Part shown: one piece after another, positions 1 through 11,184 of the stretch
Numbering within the stretch: position 1 is the first letter of the stretch
Layout of the letters: each line of letters starts with the position of its first letter
NCBI GenBank assembly: GCA_004009845.1
Contig: RMBW01000007.1
Span: forward strand, 1-64,000
DNA length: 64,000 nt
DNA from: Davidsoniella eucalypti
Lineage: Eukaryota; Ascomycota; Sordariomycetes; Microascales; Ceratocystidaceae
Reading direction: 5' to 3'
Translations under genes and position numbers: made by a program
Notes under the pieces: generated by a model
The model's database searches: none
What the model saw: the letters and a program-made list of their open reading frames with translations, nothing else
What the model was told of the DNA's origin: nothing

Positions 1-1162
1 ATGCCGATTCTCAGCGCACCCTTGCGCCCATTACGCTGGACGACGGCCTGTACACTGATATCACGGCACAGCCGCGCGACTACAGTGTCGCCGTCTTGCT
101 GACTGCCATGGACGCGCGCTACCAGTGTCAGCTGTGCCGCGAGTTCCAGCCCGAGTGGGATGTCCTAGCTAAGAGTTGGCTCAAGGGCGACAAGGCCGGC
201 GAGTCGCAGATCATCTTCGGTACTCTGGACTTTGCCAATGGCCGTGAGATCTTCCAGCAGGTAGGCTTCCCCTAGCGTCAATTGCTTTTCTCCCCATTGG
301 GTATAAATCAAGACTAACATCGGCGTCTCGTTTCTTTAGCTCGGTCTTTCTACTGCCCCCGTGTTGATACAATATCCTCCCACCACCGGTCCCTTCGCCA
401 AGCCCAACGCTGAGCCCCTCCGCTACGATTTCAACGGCGGGTAAGTAACTCCATAGACGAACTAAACATTCATCTGTAAAAACCAAGGCTCCGCAAAAGC
501 TAACGTAGAGTCTCTCTTATCTCATCGTATAGCCCTCAGACTGCTGAGAGCATTCACAGCTGGATCTCCCGCAACCTGCCTGACCGCCCTCACCCTCCCG
601 TCAAGCGCCCTGTTGACTACACTGCTCTGGCTATCAACACCCTTTTGGTCGTCGGTACTACCACTGCCGCCGTGGTTCTATGGCCCTATGTCCTCCCTGC
701 TATCCAGAGCCGTAACCTGTGGGCTGCCATCAGCTTGATTTCTATCTTGATTTTCATCAGTGGCCACATGTTCAACCATATCCGCAACGTGCCCTACGTT
801 GCTATGGGTCGTAACGGTGGTGTGAGCTACTTCGCCAGTGGTTTCCAGAATCAATTGGGTCTTGAGACTCAGGTTGTTGCCGCCATCTGTAAGTCTTTAA
901 CACACTATACTGACACTAGCCTCTCGGGAAGAGTCCTCTTACAACATTGCACATCTTGCTAACTGATCCTATCATAGACGGTCTCCTTTCTTTCTGCTCC
1001 ATCTCTCTGGCTATCAAGGCCCCCCGCATCGCCAACCCCATGGCTCAGCGTATCGTCGTCATCATTCTGTCCGCTGTGATTCTAGTCACCTATAGTCTAC
1101 TGATGAACATTTTCCGCCTCAAGAACGGCGGTTACCCCTTCTATCTACCTCCTTTCTTCTAG
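1..1162 (+). CDS. OST3: OST3/OST6 family oligosaccharyltransferase subunit, 5' end outside the window
   Basis: Thioredoxin-like subunit of the ER oligosaccharyltransferase complex for N-glycosylation. Coding segments are about 3-260, 340-440, 533-888 and 978-1162, giving 299 visible residues. The frame stays open through all three introns (donors GTAGGC, GTAAGT, GTAAGT). The lumenal thioredoxin-like part shows a CQLC redox motif (CxxC) near the start of the visible part. It is followed by four hydrophobic membrane segments, as in Ost3, Ost6, TUSC3 and MagT1, and the C terminus ends in YPFYLPPFF. Roughly 30-50 residues, including the signal peptide, should lie left of the window; the open frame at the edge supports this. 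Whether it is Ost3 or Ost6 cannot be told, because many moulds have a single gene. It is convergent with cpcB. Confidence 0.9.
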
Positions 1163-2030
1163 AGGATTGAAAGGGTAGATATTAGTTTTCGATGGACAAA
1201 TGTGAGATCATGATCTTTGAATCCCGTTTGTTCCTTTCTGATATATCATCGAATGGTATGGTGGCGAAGGTTATAGTAAGAAATGAACGACAATCATTCC
1301 TGAATTATGTTTTTTTACTATTACCTTGTCTTTCGAGGCCAAAAACAAAAACCCAGAATGACGTTGTGCTTAAGGGCAGTACAACAATCTCTGTCTATAG
1401 ACGACTGTTTCTCTATTTAACTACTATCAGATGAAGGCCCGTGTATTAAAATCAACATAACTACCAAGTAGTGTCATGGTATAGAATTCTGTTACTATCA
1501 AGTTGTAAATATAAAGTTTTATACGTTTATTTCAGTCATTGATTCGAGAGTTTATGGCACCGCCAAATGAATATTGCCACTTATTTGTAATTTATTAGGG
1601 TCTGTTAACCCTATAGCGTATCCGTGTAGGGCATGAGAAGATATACATACCATTCACAACACCACAACTACAACATTCAAATATAGCTTAAGAAAAACAG
1701 TTGCTTGAGTAGTTTAATTATGAGAACCGATGTAATTTCATTCCTTATTTGATATCACACCACTTCCCTCCCAGGGCCCCAGAATAAGAAACAAGTTAAC
1801 TCCGTTGGTGTTGTGATTCGCGTGCCTTTTTTAAAAAATAGTCCGTCAATCTTCTTCCCTTTTTTATAAATGAAAAAAATCCCATTCATTGTCACGAACA
1901 TGAAATAAAAGTGGTCAGAGAGAGAAAAGAGAAAAAAGAACGGACGCGTGGTTCTGTGTCCTCTAAAGAAGCTTTAAAAGTTTTTTTGTTGTTCCCTTTT
2001 TTTCATCAAGTACTTAAAAAACAACTTTCT
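1163..2030. other. Convergent intergenic region OST3/cpcB
   Basis: 868 bases between two gene 3' ends. AT-rich with homopolymer A and T runs around 1830-1880 and 1980-2030, as expected for 3' UTRs and polyadenylation signals. The short open frame at 1192-1434 has no recognisable similarity. I see no RNA gene here. Confidence 0.6.
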
Positions 2031-4069
2031 TTAAGCCCGCGACATAACACCCCACACACGGATGACATTGTCAGTGTAACCAGAGAACAGAGTCTGGCCA
2101 TCAGCAGACCAAGCCAGCGAGATGCACTCAGGCATGCGAGACTTCTTGCCGACGTTGGTGAACTCGGGGTTGAGCTCAGCAACCTTGCTCTTCTTCTCCA
2201 GATCGAAGATGATGATGGAAGAGGCGGTGGCGGCGCACAGCCAGTAGCGGTTGGGAGAGAAGACCAGGGCGTGGATCTCGTCACCAGCGTTCAGAGAGTA
2301 GAGGTGCTTGGACTCGTTCAGATCCCACAGCATGGTGACACCGTCCTTGCCACCGGAGGCGCACAGGGAACCATCGGGGGAGATGGTAACGGTGTTGATG
2401 TAGCCGTTGTGGCCGATGTGGTCAGTCTGCAGCTTGCAAGACGACAGCTCCCAAACCTATTATTACATCGAGTTAGTAACCACGTTTTGAAGATGTCAAA
2501 CAAAGAGATGGGCTCCAATGGGTGTTGTCAAGATGAAGAGAAATGGTTGATCGATCAGAAAATGGTGTATGTTGTTCTCATGGCCGATTGGCTCTGAAGT
2601 AGCAAATACGTTGAAAGCATCAGGAACAACCATGTTCTCTTCGAATCTTGACATTTTGAGGCTGTGAAATATCATGTGAAAACGTACCTTGACAAGCTTG
2701 TCCCAGCCAGCGGAGACGATGACGGGGTTCTGGGGGTTGGGGCTGAAGCGGACGCACGAAACCCACTCAGAGTGGCCCTTCTCGGTGATGGTGTACTTGC
2801 AGTCACCCAGGGTGTTCCACAGCTTGATAGACTTGTCACGGGCACCTGAGACGATCTGGCGGTTGTCGGCGGAGAAAGAGACGGACAGAACATCCGACTC
2901 GTGACCGACGAATCTGCGGGTGGTAGTGCCGGTAGCCAGCTCCCACAGGCGCAGGGTCTTATCCCAAGAGGCAGATAGGGCGTATGCGCCGTCCGAGGAG
3001 ATCACCTATTCGCGAGTCAGAATTTAATTTCGTCTTTGGTTTTTTTCTTGCTGTTCATGTGAAGCCATCCACCGTCGAGTTCCTTTATCCTCGAGACCGT
3101 CTGATCTTCTTTCTCGCTGTACCCACAGAGCTGGACCACTTGATTTCTCCACCACGAACATACCAAAAGCTATAGCGTATGACTTGATGAAATATGTAAG
3201 TTCTTGTGATGACCAAGATCCATAGCGATCTGATAGCTTGTGGTATTGATCGAGGAGTCGGTTCGGGAGAAACAAGGTGCCGTCGTCTGGAGTAAAACCC
3301 GGAAAAGAAAGAGGTAGATCGCATTGGAAGTTGAACGGGATGGAATGGACGGCCCACATGTTCATCGGATGGATTTCTCAACATACACAGTCGGAGACGA
3401 TGTGCGAGTGGCCGTGGAGCGAGCGCTTGGGGTAACCGTACTGGGTCTCATCGCGGGTGAGGTTCCAGATGATCAGGGTCTTGTCGCGCGAGGCAGACAG
3501 GAGCATGTTGGGGCTGAAGAAGGGGACATCTTGTTAGCTTTATAGTTTTTTTTTTATAGTTTTCGTCGAAAGCGGAGCTATGGAAGAAGCGGGCATTCTA
3601 ATCTCGTTTAGGGATTGGATAAGGTAAGGAAATCGTACTTCTCCATTGAGGTAGCCAGGGAGGTGACCCAGCCGTTCTGTATAACATAATTTTGTTAGTG
3701 CATTTGCCCCACGTCGAAAAAGAAATTGAAAAGCAGATTCGGTTCGATTCTTTCAGACTGATCCATTCAAACGGTCCGGGTTGTCGAAGACGGGGATCAG
3801 TGACCCCTCGTTCAAGTCCACAAAACGGTCATGTTGCTACTGTTGAGAGGCTATCCATAACTGCCACCGTTTCCAAGCAACCCAGAACCTATTTTTGTGG
3901 TTCAAATCGAATGTTTCGGTGAATCGAGCATTTGCATTGTGTATTGAATGAATTGGTGCGTTTTTCGATATAAAATTCGGCAAATGTTGTGGTGTAATGC
4001 GACGGGAGAGAAAGGGCGTTCACGTACGTGGCCCTCGAGGGTGCCCTTTAAGATCAGCTGCTCAGCCAT
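2031..4069 (-). CDS. cpcB: Guanine nucleotide-binding protein beta-like CpcB (RACK1/Asc1), WD40 ribosome scaffold
   Basis: RACK1 orthologue: a seven-bladed WD40 propeller that sits on the 40S subunit near the mRNA exit and links signalling to translation. In moulds it is CpcB/CPC-2, acting in cross-pathway control of amino-acid biosynthesis. Exons on the minus strand are 4069-4028, 3676-3639, 3513-3387, 3005-2688 and 2456-2031. They add up to 951 nt, 316 residues, the usual CpcB length. It starts MAEQLILKGTLEGHNGWVTS and ends RVWGVMSRA. Repeats show typical GH...WD-type spacing (for example SASRDKTLIIWNL, SASWDKTLRLWEL, SGARDKSIKLWN). All four introns are long for this genome (351, 125, 381 and 231 nt). 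The last contains a box C/D snoRNA, as the ASC1 intron does in budding yeast. Identity is very secure; splice sites were read by eye and keep the frame. Confidence 0.96.
2543..2633 (-). ncRNA. snR24: U24-type box C/D snoRNA within cpcB intron 4
   Basis: Read on the minus strand inside the 231-nt intron 2457-2687. A 7-bp closing stem, ATGGTTG with CAACCAT (2627-2633 and 2543-2549), encloses in order a box C-like UGAUGC, the guide TATTTGCTACT followed directly by D'-like TCAGA, a C'-like AUGAGA, and box D CUGA (2555-2558). TATTTGCTACT is exactly complementary to the conserved 25S rRNA segment AGTAGCAAATA. It is the guide of yeast snR24/U24 as I remember it, including the TCAGA after it. Yeast snR24 also lies in the intron of the RACK1 gene ASC1, so host and guide agree. 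Box C is imperfect (last base C instead of A). The second guide, before box D, does not match the yeast C1437 guide. The ends are inferred from the stem. Confidence 0.8.
3163..3243 (+). ncRNA. Possible box C/D snoRNA-like hairpin, antisense within cpcB intron 3
   Basis: On the plus strand, opposite to cpcB, an 11-bp inverted repeat with one mismatch (3163-3173 and 3233-3243) closes a segment. The segment has UUGAUGA (3184-3190), a perfect RUGAUGA as GUGAUGA (3206-3212) and CUGA (3230-3233). The order suits box C, C' and D. However, the distance between the first two boxes is short, no D' box is visible, and I cannot name an rRNA target for the bases before CUGA. Snorna genes are usually sense to the host intron, so this would need its own promoter. 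It is a pattern match only. Confidence 0.2.
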
Positions 4070-4907
4070 TGTCGAAGATTGTGATGACGACAAAAAACGA
4101 AAAAAAGAGGGAAAGAGACGAGTCTGGAAGGCTTTCTCTTCTCGTGAACAGGAGAAAGGGAAAAAAGAGGGTAAGGTAGATTTGGAAAGCAATGGTGGTT
4201 TCTCGCCCGGGTTCCAGTATGCCCTCCCAGAAGACCAAAATTTCAGGATTTGATCAATTTTGTGTGGGCAAAAACTAAAAAGCGTTAGGGCCACACACAG
4301 GAAAATAAAAAGGTGGGGCCGAAAGCCACTCGTGGAGGCAAGATTTGGTACAGTATCCGGTGTGAGTTCCACTTTAACCGTTTAATGTGAGGCGTTGCGG
4401 AAATGGATAAGTTTACAAGTGGCATGAGTCTCTGTGTTACCAAGCTGAAGTTCCTGATTATTAACGCTGGAATGAATTGGCCAGCGATCTTTGACGACAT
4501 GTCTTAGTCATATTATTCATACAAGCCCGGGGCTGTCAATTTTACCATATCACAATATATGTACCCTAGGCATATGTATGTATATTGATGCATACTGCAT
4601 ACTGCGTAAAGGAAATACTCCTATCATCCTACTTAAGGTGGTAGGATGCCACATTCAATAATATTTTCCAATGATATATAGAAACCGTGATGTCATGATA
4701 TGATACGCAAGATGACAATGAACAAGGAAACAAAGAAACAAGCAACATTAAAAGGGGAATAAAGAAGGTAAAAATGAGGATGATACCACATGCCATAAAG
4801 ATGATTATCCCACCCGAACCAACTCCATCTAAAGTAATCCGAATAAAGTCAAAACAAAAATTACAAAGGTCAGCAAAGATAAACCGATATTAAGTTAGTT
4901 GTCTGGC
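4070..4907. other. Intergenic region upstream of cpcB, downstream of the carrier gene
   Basis: 838 bases holding the cpcB 5' UTR and promoter (4070 to about 4500) and the 3' UTR of the carrier gene. Purine-rich on the plus strand just above the cpcB start, that is, a pyrimidine-rich leader on the coding strand, common in highly expressed fungal genes. No further gene seen. Confidence 0.5.
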
Positions 4908-5948
4908 CTACAACGCCTTTTCCGCAACATCGGGCTTGATGTTGAGCAAAAAGTCACGGGTCAGCTCGAAGCTAAGCCAGTTGGCCGCCATGCTAGGGGC
5001 GACCTTGAGTAAGTTGGGCACGATACCCTTATACAGGCCTTTGACACCTTCGTGCATGGTTATGACCCGAACAGCATCGAGTAGGCCGTTGTATTTGTAT
5101 CCCATACCAGACATAGTGTTGATTTGGAAGCGGCGACGCAAGACATCGAATGGGTACGTGCACGTTTGGGCTACAGCACCGGAGAAAGCACCAGCTGCTA
5201 GTTTCCGAACAGCACTCGGGTTTTGATCGCCGTCGGGGGTAAGCTTTTTCCGCGCCCACTCATAAGTCATAAAGTTGAGACCAACCTAACAATGGTAATT
5301 GTTGTTAGCATGATTCGTTCATGTGAAAGTTAGTTGGTAGTAACATACATAGGGAGCTACACCAGCTATAGTTGGCGTAATTCCACGGTACAAGGCTGTA
5401 ATGCCACCCTCGGTACGGTAGATTTTGACCATGACCTCCCACATTCCTAGTGGCTTTTCCGGACGTGCTCCGAGCTCCGAAAATGAAGCAGTCTGGATAG
5501 ATAGCCGCGTGCGCACGATATCTAAAGGGTATGTAAAGATGACAGAAGTGACACCAGCGATGCCACCACATACTAGTCTGCGCAACGACGACATATCTGC
5601 GCCAGGCGCAGGCTCGAAGAAGTAATGCTTGTATATGTTGTAACTGCCGAACTGTACGGCCGAGTACGGTACGATGCGAATACAGTTTGTTCCGTTGCCG
5701 CGCATGAATCCGCGCCAGCCCTCCTCATGCCACATCTTGGCTAGGCCGTCGGTGATGGATAGCTTGTATGCATCGCGAGTACCGGTTTGTACTTGGTATA
5801 GGATCTTGAGGCGCTCGAGAGGAGATACGGCGGTGCGTGATACGGCGCCGGCAACGCCGCCTCCGCAGAACGAAGCGACAAAGGGCAGCGACAGGAATTC
5901 GCGGGCTTTAACCAGCGACGCAGGCGTCTTTTCTGGCTGTTTCTGCAT
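4908..5948 (-). CDS. Mitochondrial carrier, YPR011C-type (adenosine phosphosulfate/PAPS transporter family)
   Basis: SLC25-family inner-membrane transporter of 325 residues from exons 5948-5349 and 5285-4908; the 63-nt intron has a GTATGT donor. Three carrier repeats each bear the P-x-[DE]-x-x-[RK] signature: SPLERLK, YPLDIVR and YPFDVLRRR. Whole stretches resemble yeast YPR011C, for example GGVAGAVSRT, FRGNG/MRGNGTNCIRI and the LSIQTA segment after the second signature. The length is nearly identical to the yeast 326 residues. The yeast protein moves adenosine 5'-phosphosulfate and PAPS; that activity is inferred here by similarity. The start is the first ATG of the frame. Orthology to the related CoA/ADP carriers (Leu5, SLC25A42) is the main alternative. 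Confidence 0.88.
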
Positions 5949-7993
5949 AGATGGAAGAGGTTAGGTCAGGCATGTTTGTATAGTGGTATGGATGTATCTG
6001 GCAGGTAGTGAGGTTGGAGAGACAATGTTATACGTGGCCGTGAAGGGAAAGCGGGATCGCAATCTAGCGTTGCGACACGCTTTCGCCGAGTCTTGAGCCC
6101 AGGGGACACGGAAACAACCGGGAAAAGGCGTAGCGAGGACATACCAATGCCATGATTCAAGCGTATGACGGGCAAAAAGAGAGTTCTAAAAGAATGTAAA
6201 CGGGCCAATTGGCAGCTGTGATATCGAGATATTGCGCCGTACGAAGTTTTTCGAGGCTCGGAGACTGACGGCCGTAGAAAATCGGCAAGGTCGTAGTTGT
6301 AGTAGAATAATAGCACCAGTTTTCTATCTATTTTTGCTGTAATGCGCGTTGCCGGGATCTTGGATAAGGATGAGCAAAGTTTCCACTGGCCAAAACAGGC
6401 TCAGGGCTTTTCTGGATGCCTATATTTTTCGGTTCACTAATTTGGGTTGATCGCAGGAGGGAAAATAATGGTGGGTAGGGGAGCAAACAACTCTGGTTGG
6501 TTTGTTAGCTATGTACTATAATATAAGGCTTGGCTACCCACAGTGCAACCTACTGAGTTGGTAGGCATGCAGCCTTTTCCCTTCTTATAGCTATATTTAT
6601 TTTAAGGGGTGATGGGTCTGAAAAAATATAATCAACTTCTACTGTTTGCAAGCTTTTATATCAAGGTGAGATAAGAGACGAAGTCGCGGATAGTTCAGGG
6701 TTCTCAGTATAGCGTCGCATTAGAATAGCCGCGGTAGTAGTAGTAGAGGCACTAGGCCAGAACCCGCGTCTTTGGGTTTGGGTTGCCCGGGAACTTGTTA
6801 CTATTAGTTGTTGATATGGCAGGAAGCCTTGCTTGTTTGGCTTCGGTTGGTCTGACAGAGATTGTGTTGTATTTGTGTGATTAGAAGTGACAGTAACTGT
6901 TGATAGTCTTTTTTAGAGTCCGACCCTAACACTTTTAAAGATGCAGTCATTGATAAAAGACTAGAAGGAAATAGAATATCAAGAGTTAGGGAGTACAAAG
7001 ATTATGTCGAAATACAAACTAGTACATAGTTGTCTATAACCAACTAACAAAACAAAACAAACTGCTAGAAGAAAAAAAGACGTGGAGAGGTCGCTTTCAC
7101 GGAGGAATTTCAATAGGCTAAATAAGGACGAAAGGATCAGATTTCACACCTCAACAAACCACTAATGATACATATCATTTTCATTATGGAAGACAAGGCA
7201 AAAGGCAAATAAGACATCGAGAGACCTCCAAAAAAGAAAAGAAAAGAAATTATGCCGAAAAAGGGGTCAAAAGTCTATCGCTTCTGCATATTGTTCTAAT
7301 CTAGACCATGGAGAAGGCATCGAATCGCCTACCGTGAAACTATAAACACATAATTTGACATGAAGGCTATTGTGTGATGATTTAGGTAGATTCCATACAT
7401 TTACTGCTATATTAATAGTTCATGGTGAAAGGATTTCATCACATCAGGCACACAGCATCAAGTATCACGAACTCTGTCACGGTGACATGGCAACATTTAC
7501 AAGCAGTCAAAACAATAAATGAAAAAGAAAAAAAAGAATAAAAGGGTACATAACGCACCCTTGGATTGTCTAAAGCTGCTTGAATAAATACTAAGAATAA
7601 TTTACTAGTTAACGGAATCATCAATATCTGGTGTGATGATATCCGGACTTAGTGAGGGAATTTCGAGGCGGAAAACGGAAGTGAAGAACAGAGTAGGTAA
7701 AATAAAATAATGGCAAAAGATTGACATGGTCCTAGAGATGCTCTACAATACGAGCTTTTAGGATGCATCGATAACATGCCATCTTCAAAGGGTGCTCAGA
7801 ACTCCAAAAACGAGATTTAAAAAGTATAAAAAAGGATAGCCAGGGAAGAAGGGACATGCAAACTAAGAAACATCCGGGGTAAATAAACTGAGAAATGAAT
7901 AAAGCAACATGCAAGGAGGAGGAGGAAGAGAAGAACATCGCAACTTTTAAACAGTTACAAGTAACTATTATTTGGTTCAGTGCCGCGAGCTGT
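5949..7993. other. Non-coding region between the carrier and SR-protein genes
   Basis: About 2 kb. The left part is the promoter and 5' UTR of the carrier gene and the right part the 3' UTR of the SR gene. A short GTA trinucleotide run lies near 6733-6748. Open frames are short and dense in stops on both strands. I see no RNA gene or element. Confidence 0.5.
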
Positions 7994-9626
7994 TTACTCG
8001 GCTACGTCGAGATCGTCATGAGCAGGGGTGGGGCTCTCAGGAGCAGCTATGTGAAAGATTAGGTTAGCCAAAGATATCCTATGCGGTATACTGAATTTGG
8101 TACTTGGTTGGGTACTAACGCTTACGTTCCTCACCGTTAGGCTCCCGACGGTCGAGGTCATCACGATCTTCCTTAGTTTCGCGATCACTAGAACTAAGAC
8201 TTGGTTAGTAACATAGACAAAATAACAATGTACTCAGCATTGGATGCTTACCGATGGTCGGGGCTGCGAGAGCGGTCACGGTCGCGACGATCACGGTCAT
8301 CGTAGCGGTCACTGCGATCACGACGGTCATCCTTGCGAGGCGAGTGATCGCGCACACTGCTGCGACGAGGTGAAGGCGAACGGCCGCGGCGAGGAGAGCG
8401 GCGGCGATCACGGTCACGACCGGAATCAAAGCGCCACGAGGCTGAGGGAGGCGTACGTGCCCACTAATCAACATATTAGCTACTGGCTCACGCTGCAAAT
8501 TTGACATATTGGTCATCATACCTCGATCTTGAGGATATCATCACGTCCGATGCGCTTGTTGTGCATCTCATGGTAAGCGTCATCGGCGTCACGACGATCC
8601 TCATACTCAACAAATGCAAATCTAGAGCTATCTTGTTAGTATAGTGGCCAAGTCACAGGCCTCGATAACTGTCCGTTTCGATACAGTTGAGGGGGGTTTC
8701 AACGTACAGTCTGCTATTGGCCGAGCGAGGAGCAGGAATATCGCAACGGACTAGGCGACCATAGCTGTATATTTTAGTTAGCATTATCAACGTTATGTTT
8801 TAGTTTGCACTTTAGCATAGAGCTTTTGCAAGTCAGCGCGAAAGGACCGCCTGTTTCTTTCACATCCAGCACACGCGTAGCTTCAGCCTCGACATTCACT
8901 GAGGACATGCATCAACAGAATAGCACTGCCATGTATCAATCAACATGTTTGGACTCGTGCCTATACTCCACTAGCTTGCCTAAGAAACACTAGGTAATAC
9001 TTGTTCTTGCAGATAGACGTAGCAATGTGTCTCGCGGACATTATTGACGGTATCGAAGTAAACGCATGTCGTCGGTAATAAGGATACGGTAGATACGACG
9101 GGAGCAAGGAAGCGGCGAGAGAGTGAAAAGGTGAATACGGCGACGGCGGCGGCGAGGACTGGAAGAAGAGAGAAAAAAATAGAAAGAAAAAAACGGCGGG
9201 GGATGGGAGGTTTGGACGGGGCTTCATTTGTTGTTCATTGCATTACTATGCAAGACCGTACGATGAAGGAACGATGAGGCTAGACGACACTAAGGTCGGC
9301 GCACAACAACAAACGACGAAATGATCGGTGGTTAAGGAACCGCGCATACGTTGGGGGAGGCTCGATTTGATTCGATTCGCAAATCGAAGGCAGCGTAGCG
9401 CACGCGCTCGCTTCAAATGGTGTAGGCAATTGGTACGACGGAAAAAAATAAGAATATAAATAACCGATACGGAAAGACGACATCTATATCATCATCCTCT
9501 CGATGCTGAATTTATAATAGCAGATGGAAGAAGGACATACCGTTCGAATTCGTAGGCAAGGTCTCGCGCGCGAGTGCCCTGGCTGAAGCCAGTAACATAC
9601 AGCGTGGTGCCACCGCCGCGGGACAT
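7994..9626 (-). CDS. SR-type pre-mRNA splicing factor with one RRM and an RS/RD-rich tail
   Basis: Nuclear RNA-binding protein of 189 residues in six exons: 9626-9541, 8764-8708, 8621-8522, 8463-8252, 8187-8126 and 8046-7994 (570 nt, in frame). The RRM runs over roughly residues 8-80, with RNP2-like LYVTGF and RNP1-like RLFAFVEY. It continues with KIEWARTPPSASWRF, a segment typical of a conserved mould SR protein. The C-terminal half is rich in Arg, Ser and Asp (RRSPRRGRSPSPRRSS, DRDRSRSPDHR), and the tail is acidic, ending HDDLDVAE. SR proteins bind exonic enhancers and recruit U1 and U2AF. The start is the first ATG; the frame is open upstream without another ATG. The first intron is 776 nt, about ten times the others, and could hold a regulatory alternative exon. 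The nearest named relatives are SRSF/Srp-type factors; I cannot fix the subfamily. Confidence 0.88.
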
Positions 9627-11184
9627 TGTGGAGAAAACGTTTGTTTGTTTACGAGGAAAAGAAAACCCGATTAAAAGAAGCCGAGGTGAATGTCGGTGAT
9701 GCACACTTTGGATGTTCTTTTCGTCGTCTTGACAAGGCTGAGATGTTGAGAAGAAATCTGGCGATGCGCGTGGTGAGGCTGATGAATTTGAGATGAAGGA
9801 AGGAAATTGACTGAATCCTAGGCGACGGCGCGAAAAGAAGCTCTTGCTTAATGCAACTAAAACTGCATTTGTAACTACGACGAGTGCCTGTTCCGGCTTG
9901 GGACCCACTACAACTGAGAAAAAAAGAGGGTACTGGTCACGTGCTGGCAGAATTTGGCAGAATCGTAATTACAAGTAGAGAAACTCAGGAGCTCTTATAG
10001 CCAATCACAAGCCAAGTACGGAAAAGCACATGACATCATGCGACCCACTCTACTTCTTTTCGGCCTCATTTGCAAGTCAACCTCACGATGTTTCCATTAG
10101 GCGTAAACAACACATATCTAGTAGAGGCAGAACGACCAGTTGTCAGAGAGACTACCAGTTCCGAGTTCAAAAATGAGAGTTGAGTTTGTGATTTAGGTCT
10201 AGCACAATGTAATATGGCAAAGGATGTCATCTCTAGTCTCGTCCAAGCTTAAGCTAGCTGCTTTCGCAGGCATATAAGACACTTGACTGGCAGCGATATC
10301 ATGTGAGCATATAGCTGAAAATGTATATGTCAATCTCAATAATCAACCTCGAGCAGCGCATTAGTCACCCTATCACATGCAGCATCCTCGCGTCATGGAA
10401 AGGGCGGGCGATTGAAGCATGAGCCTCTACCACTTACACCGGCAGGATTTTACTTGCACCAAAGTCCCGCTAGCTCCGATGATTTCTTTGAAAACCTCGG
10501 GCGCCTACCAAAGTCCACCTGTACCCGTCTTATTTCATCGGTGGATAGAGATGGAATTCAACCAAAGCTTTGATAGAATGAAGCATCAATAAACATGTTG
10601 GCCCATGGTGAGGCAAATGGAAGCGAGAATGCCAGTTAAAAGAAACACGGCGAGCTCGGATGTTCCATCTAAGCTGCAATCCCTGTAGCAAAACGTCTTA
10701 GTGTTAGACATATAAGACTTATCTGTATAAGACGGCAACGCCAAAACATCGACAACTAGACTGATCGGGTTTATGTACTTTACACCACGGTGCCGCCTTT
10801 CACAGCGATCGTTTTTCCTACCTTGTCAGACATACATATTCCAATCCCTAGAACCAAGTCTCAAGCTGCTCCCGGCAATTTGCTTGGTGGGCATTATCAT
10901 ACGCCTCTAACCGCACCTCCATTCCAGGCACTCTCCCCTCCGTAATTTGCCTGCTTACTTATATGACTGCCTACCAACCATCTGGATTGGCTAGTTAAAG
11001 CCGCTAGTTATATCTACTTGCTATTAGCTTTTTCTTTATTCTCACTAAATTCGGTTGCTTTGCTTTACATTGCTATATACTAGCACAACCCCGATTTTGA
11101 TCGTAAAGCTACCTGCAGGGTAACCACGAAAGCATACAACTGCTCTATCTTCCCCTTCTCGACCTCTTGCTAGATATTTCTGTC
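9627..11184. other. Divergent promoter region SR factor / sterol acyltransferase
   Basis: About 1.56 kb between two start codons facing away from each other. It holds both promoters and 5' UTRs. A pyrimidine-rich stretch precedes the acyltransferase start. No convincing open frame, tRNA or repeat is visible. Confidence 0.5.

Noticed and set aside
1911..2597. 228-codon open frame on the plus strand
   Set aside because: It lies antisense to the last cpcB exon and its intron; the opposite strand codes clear WD40 repeats, and the frame begins without an ATG.
3677..4027. Search for a snoRNA in the first cpcB intron
   Set aside because: CUGA occurs twice but no box C with a closing stem could be found on either strand.
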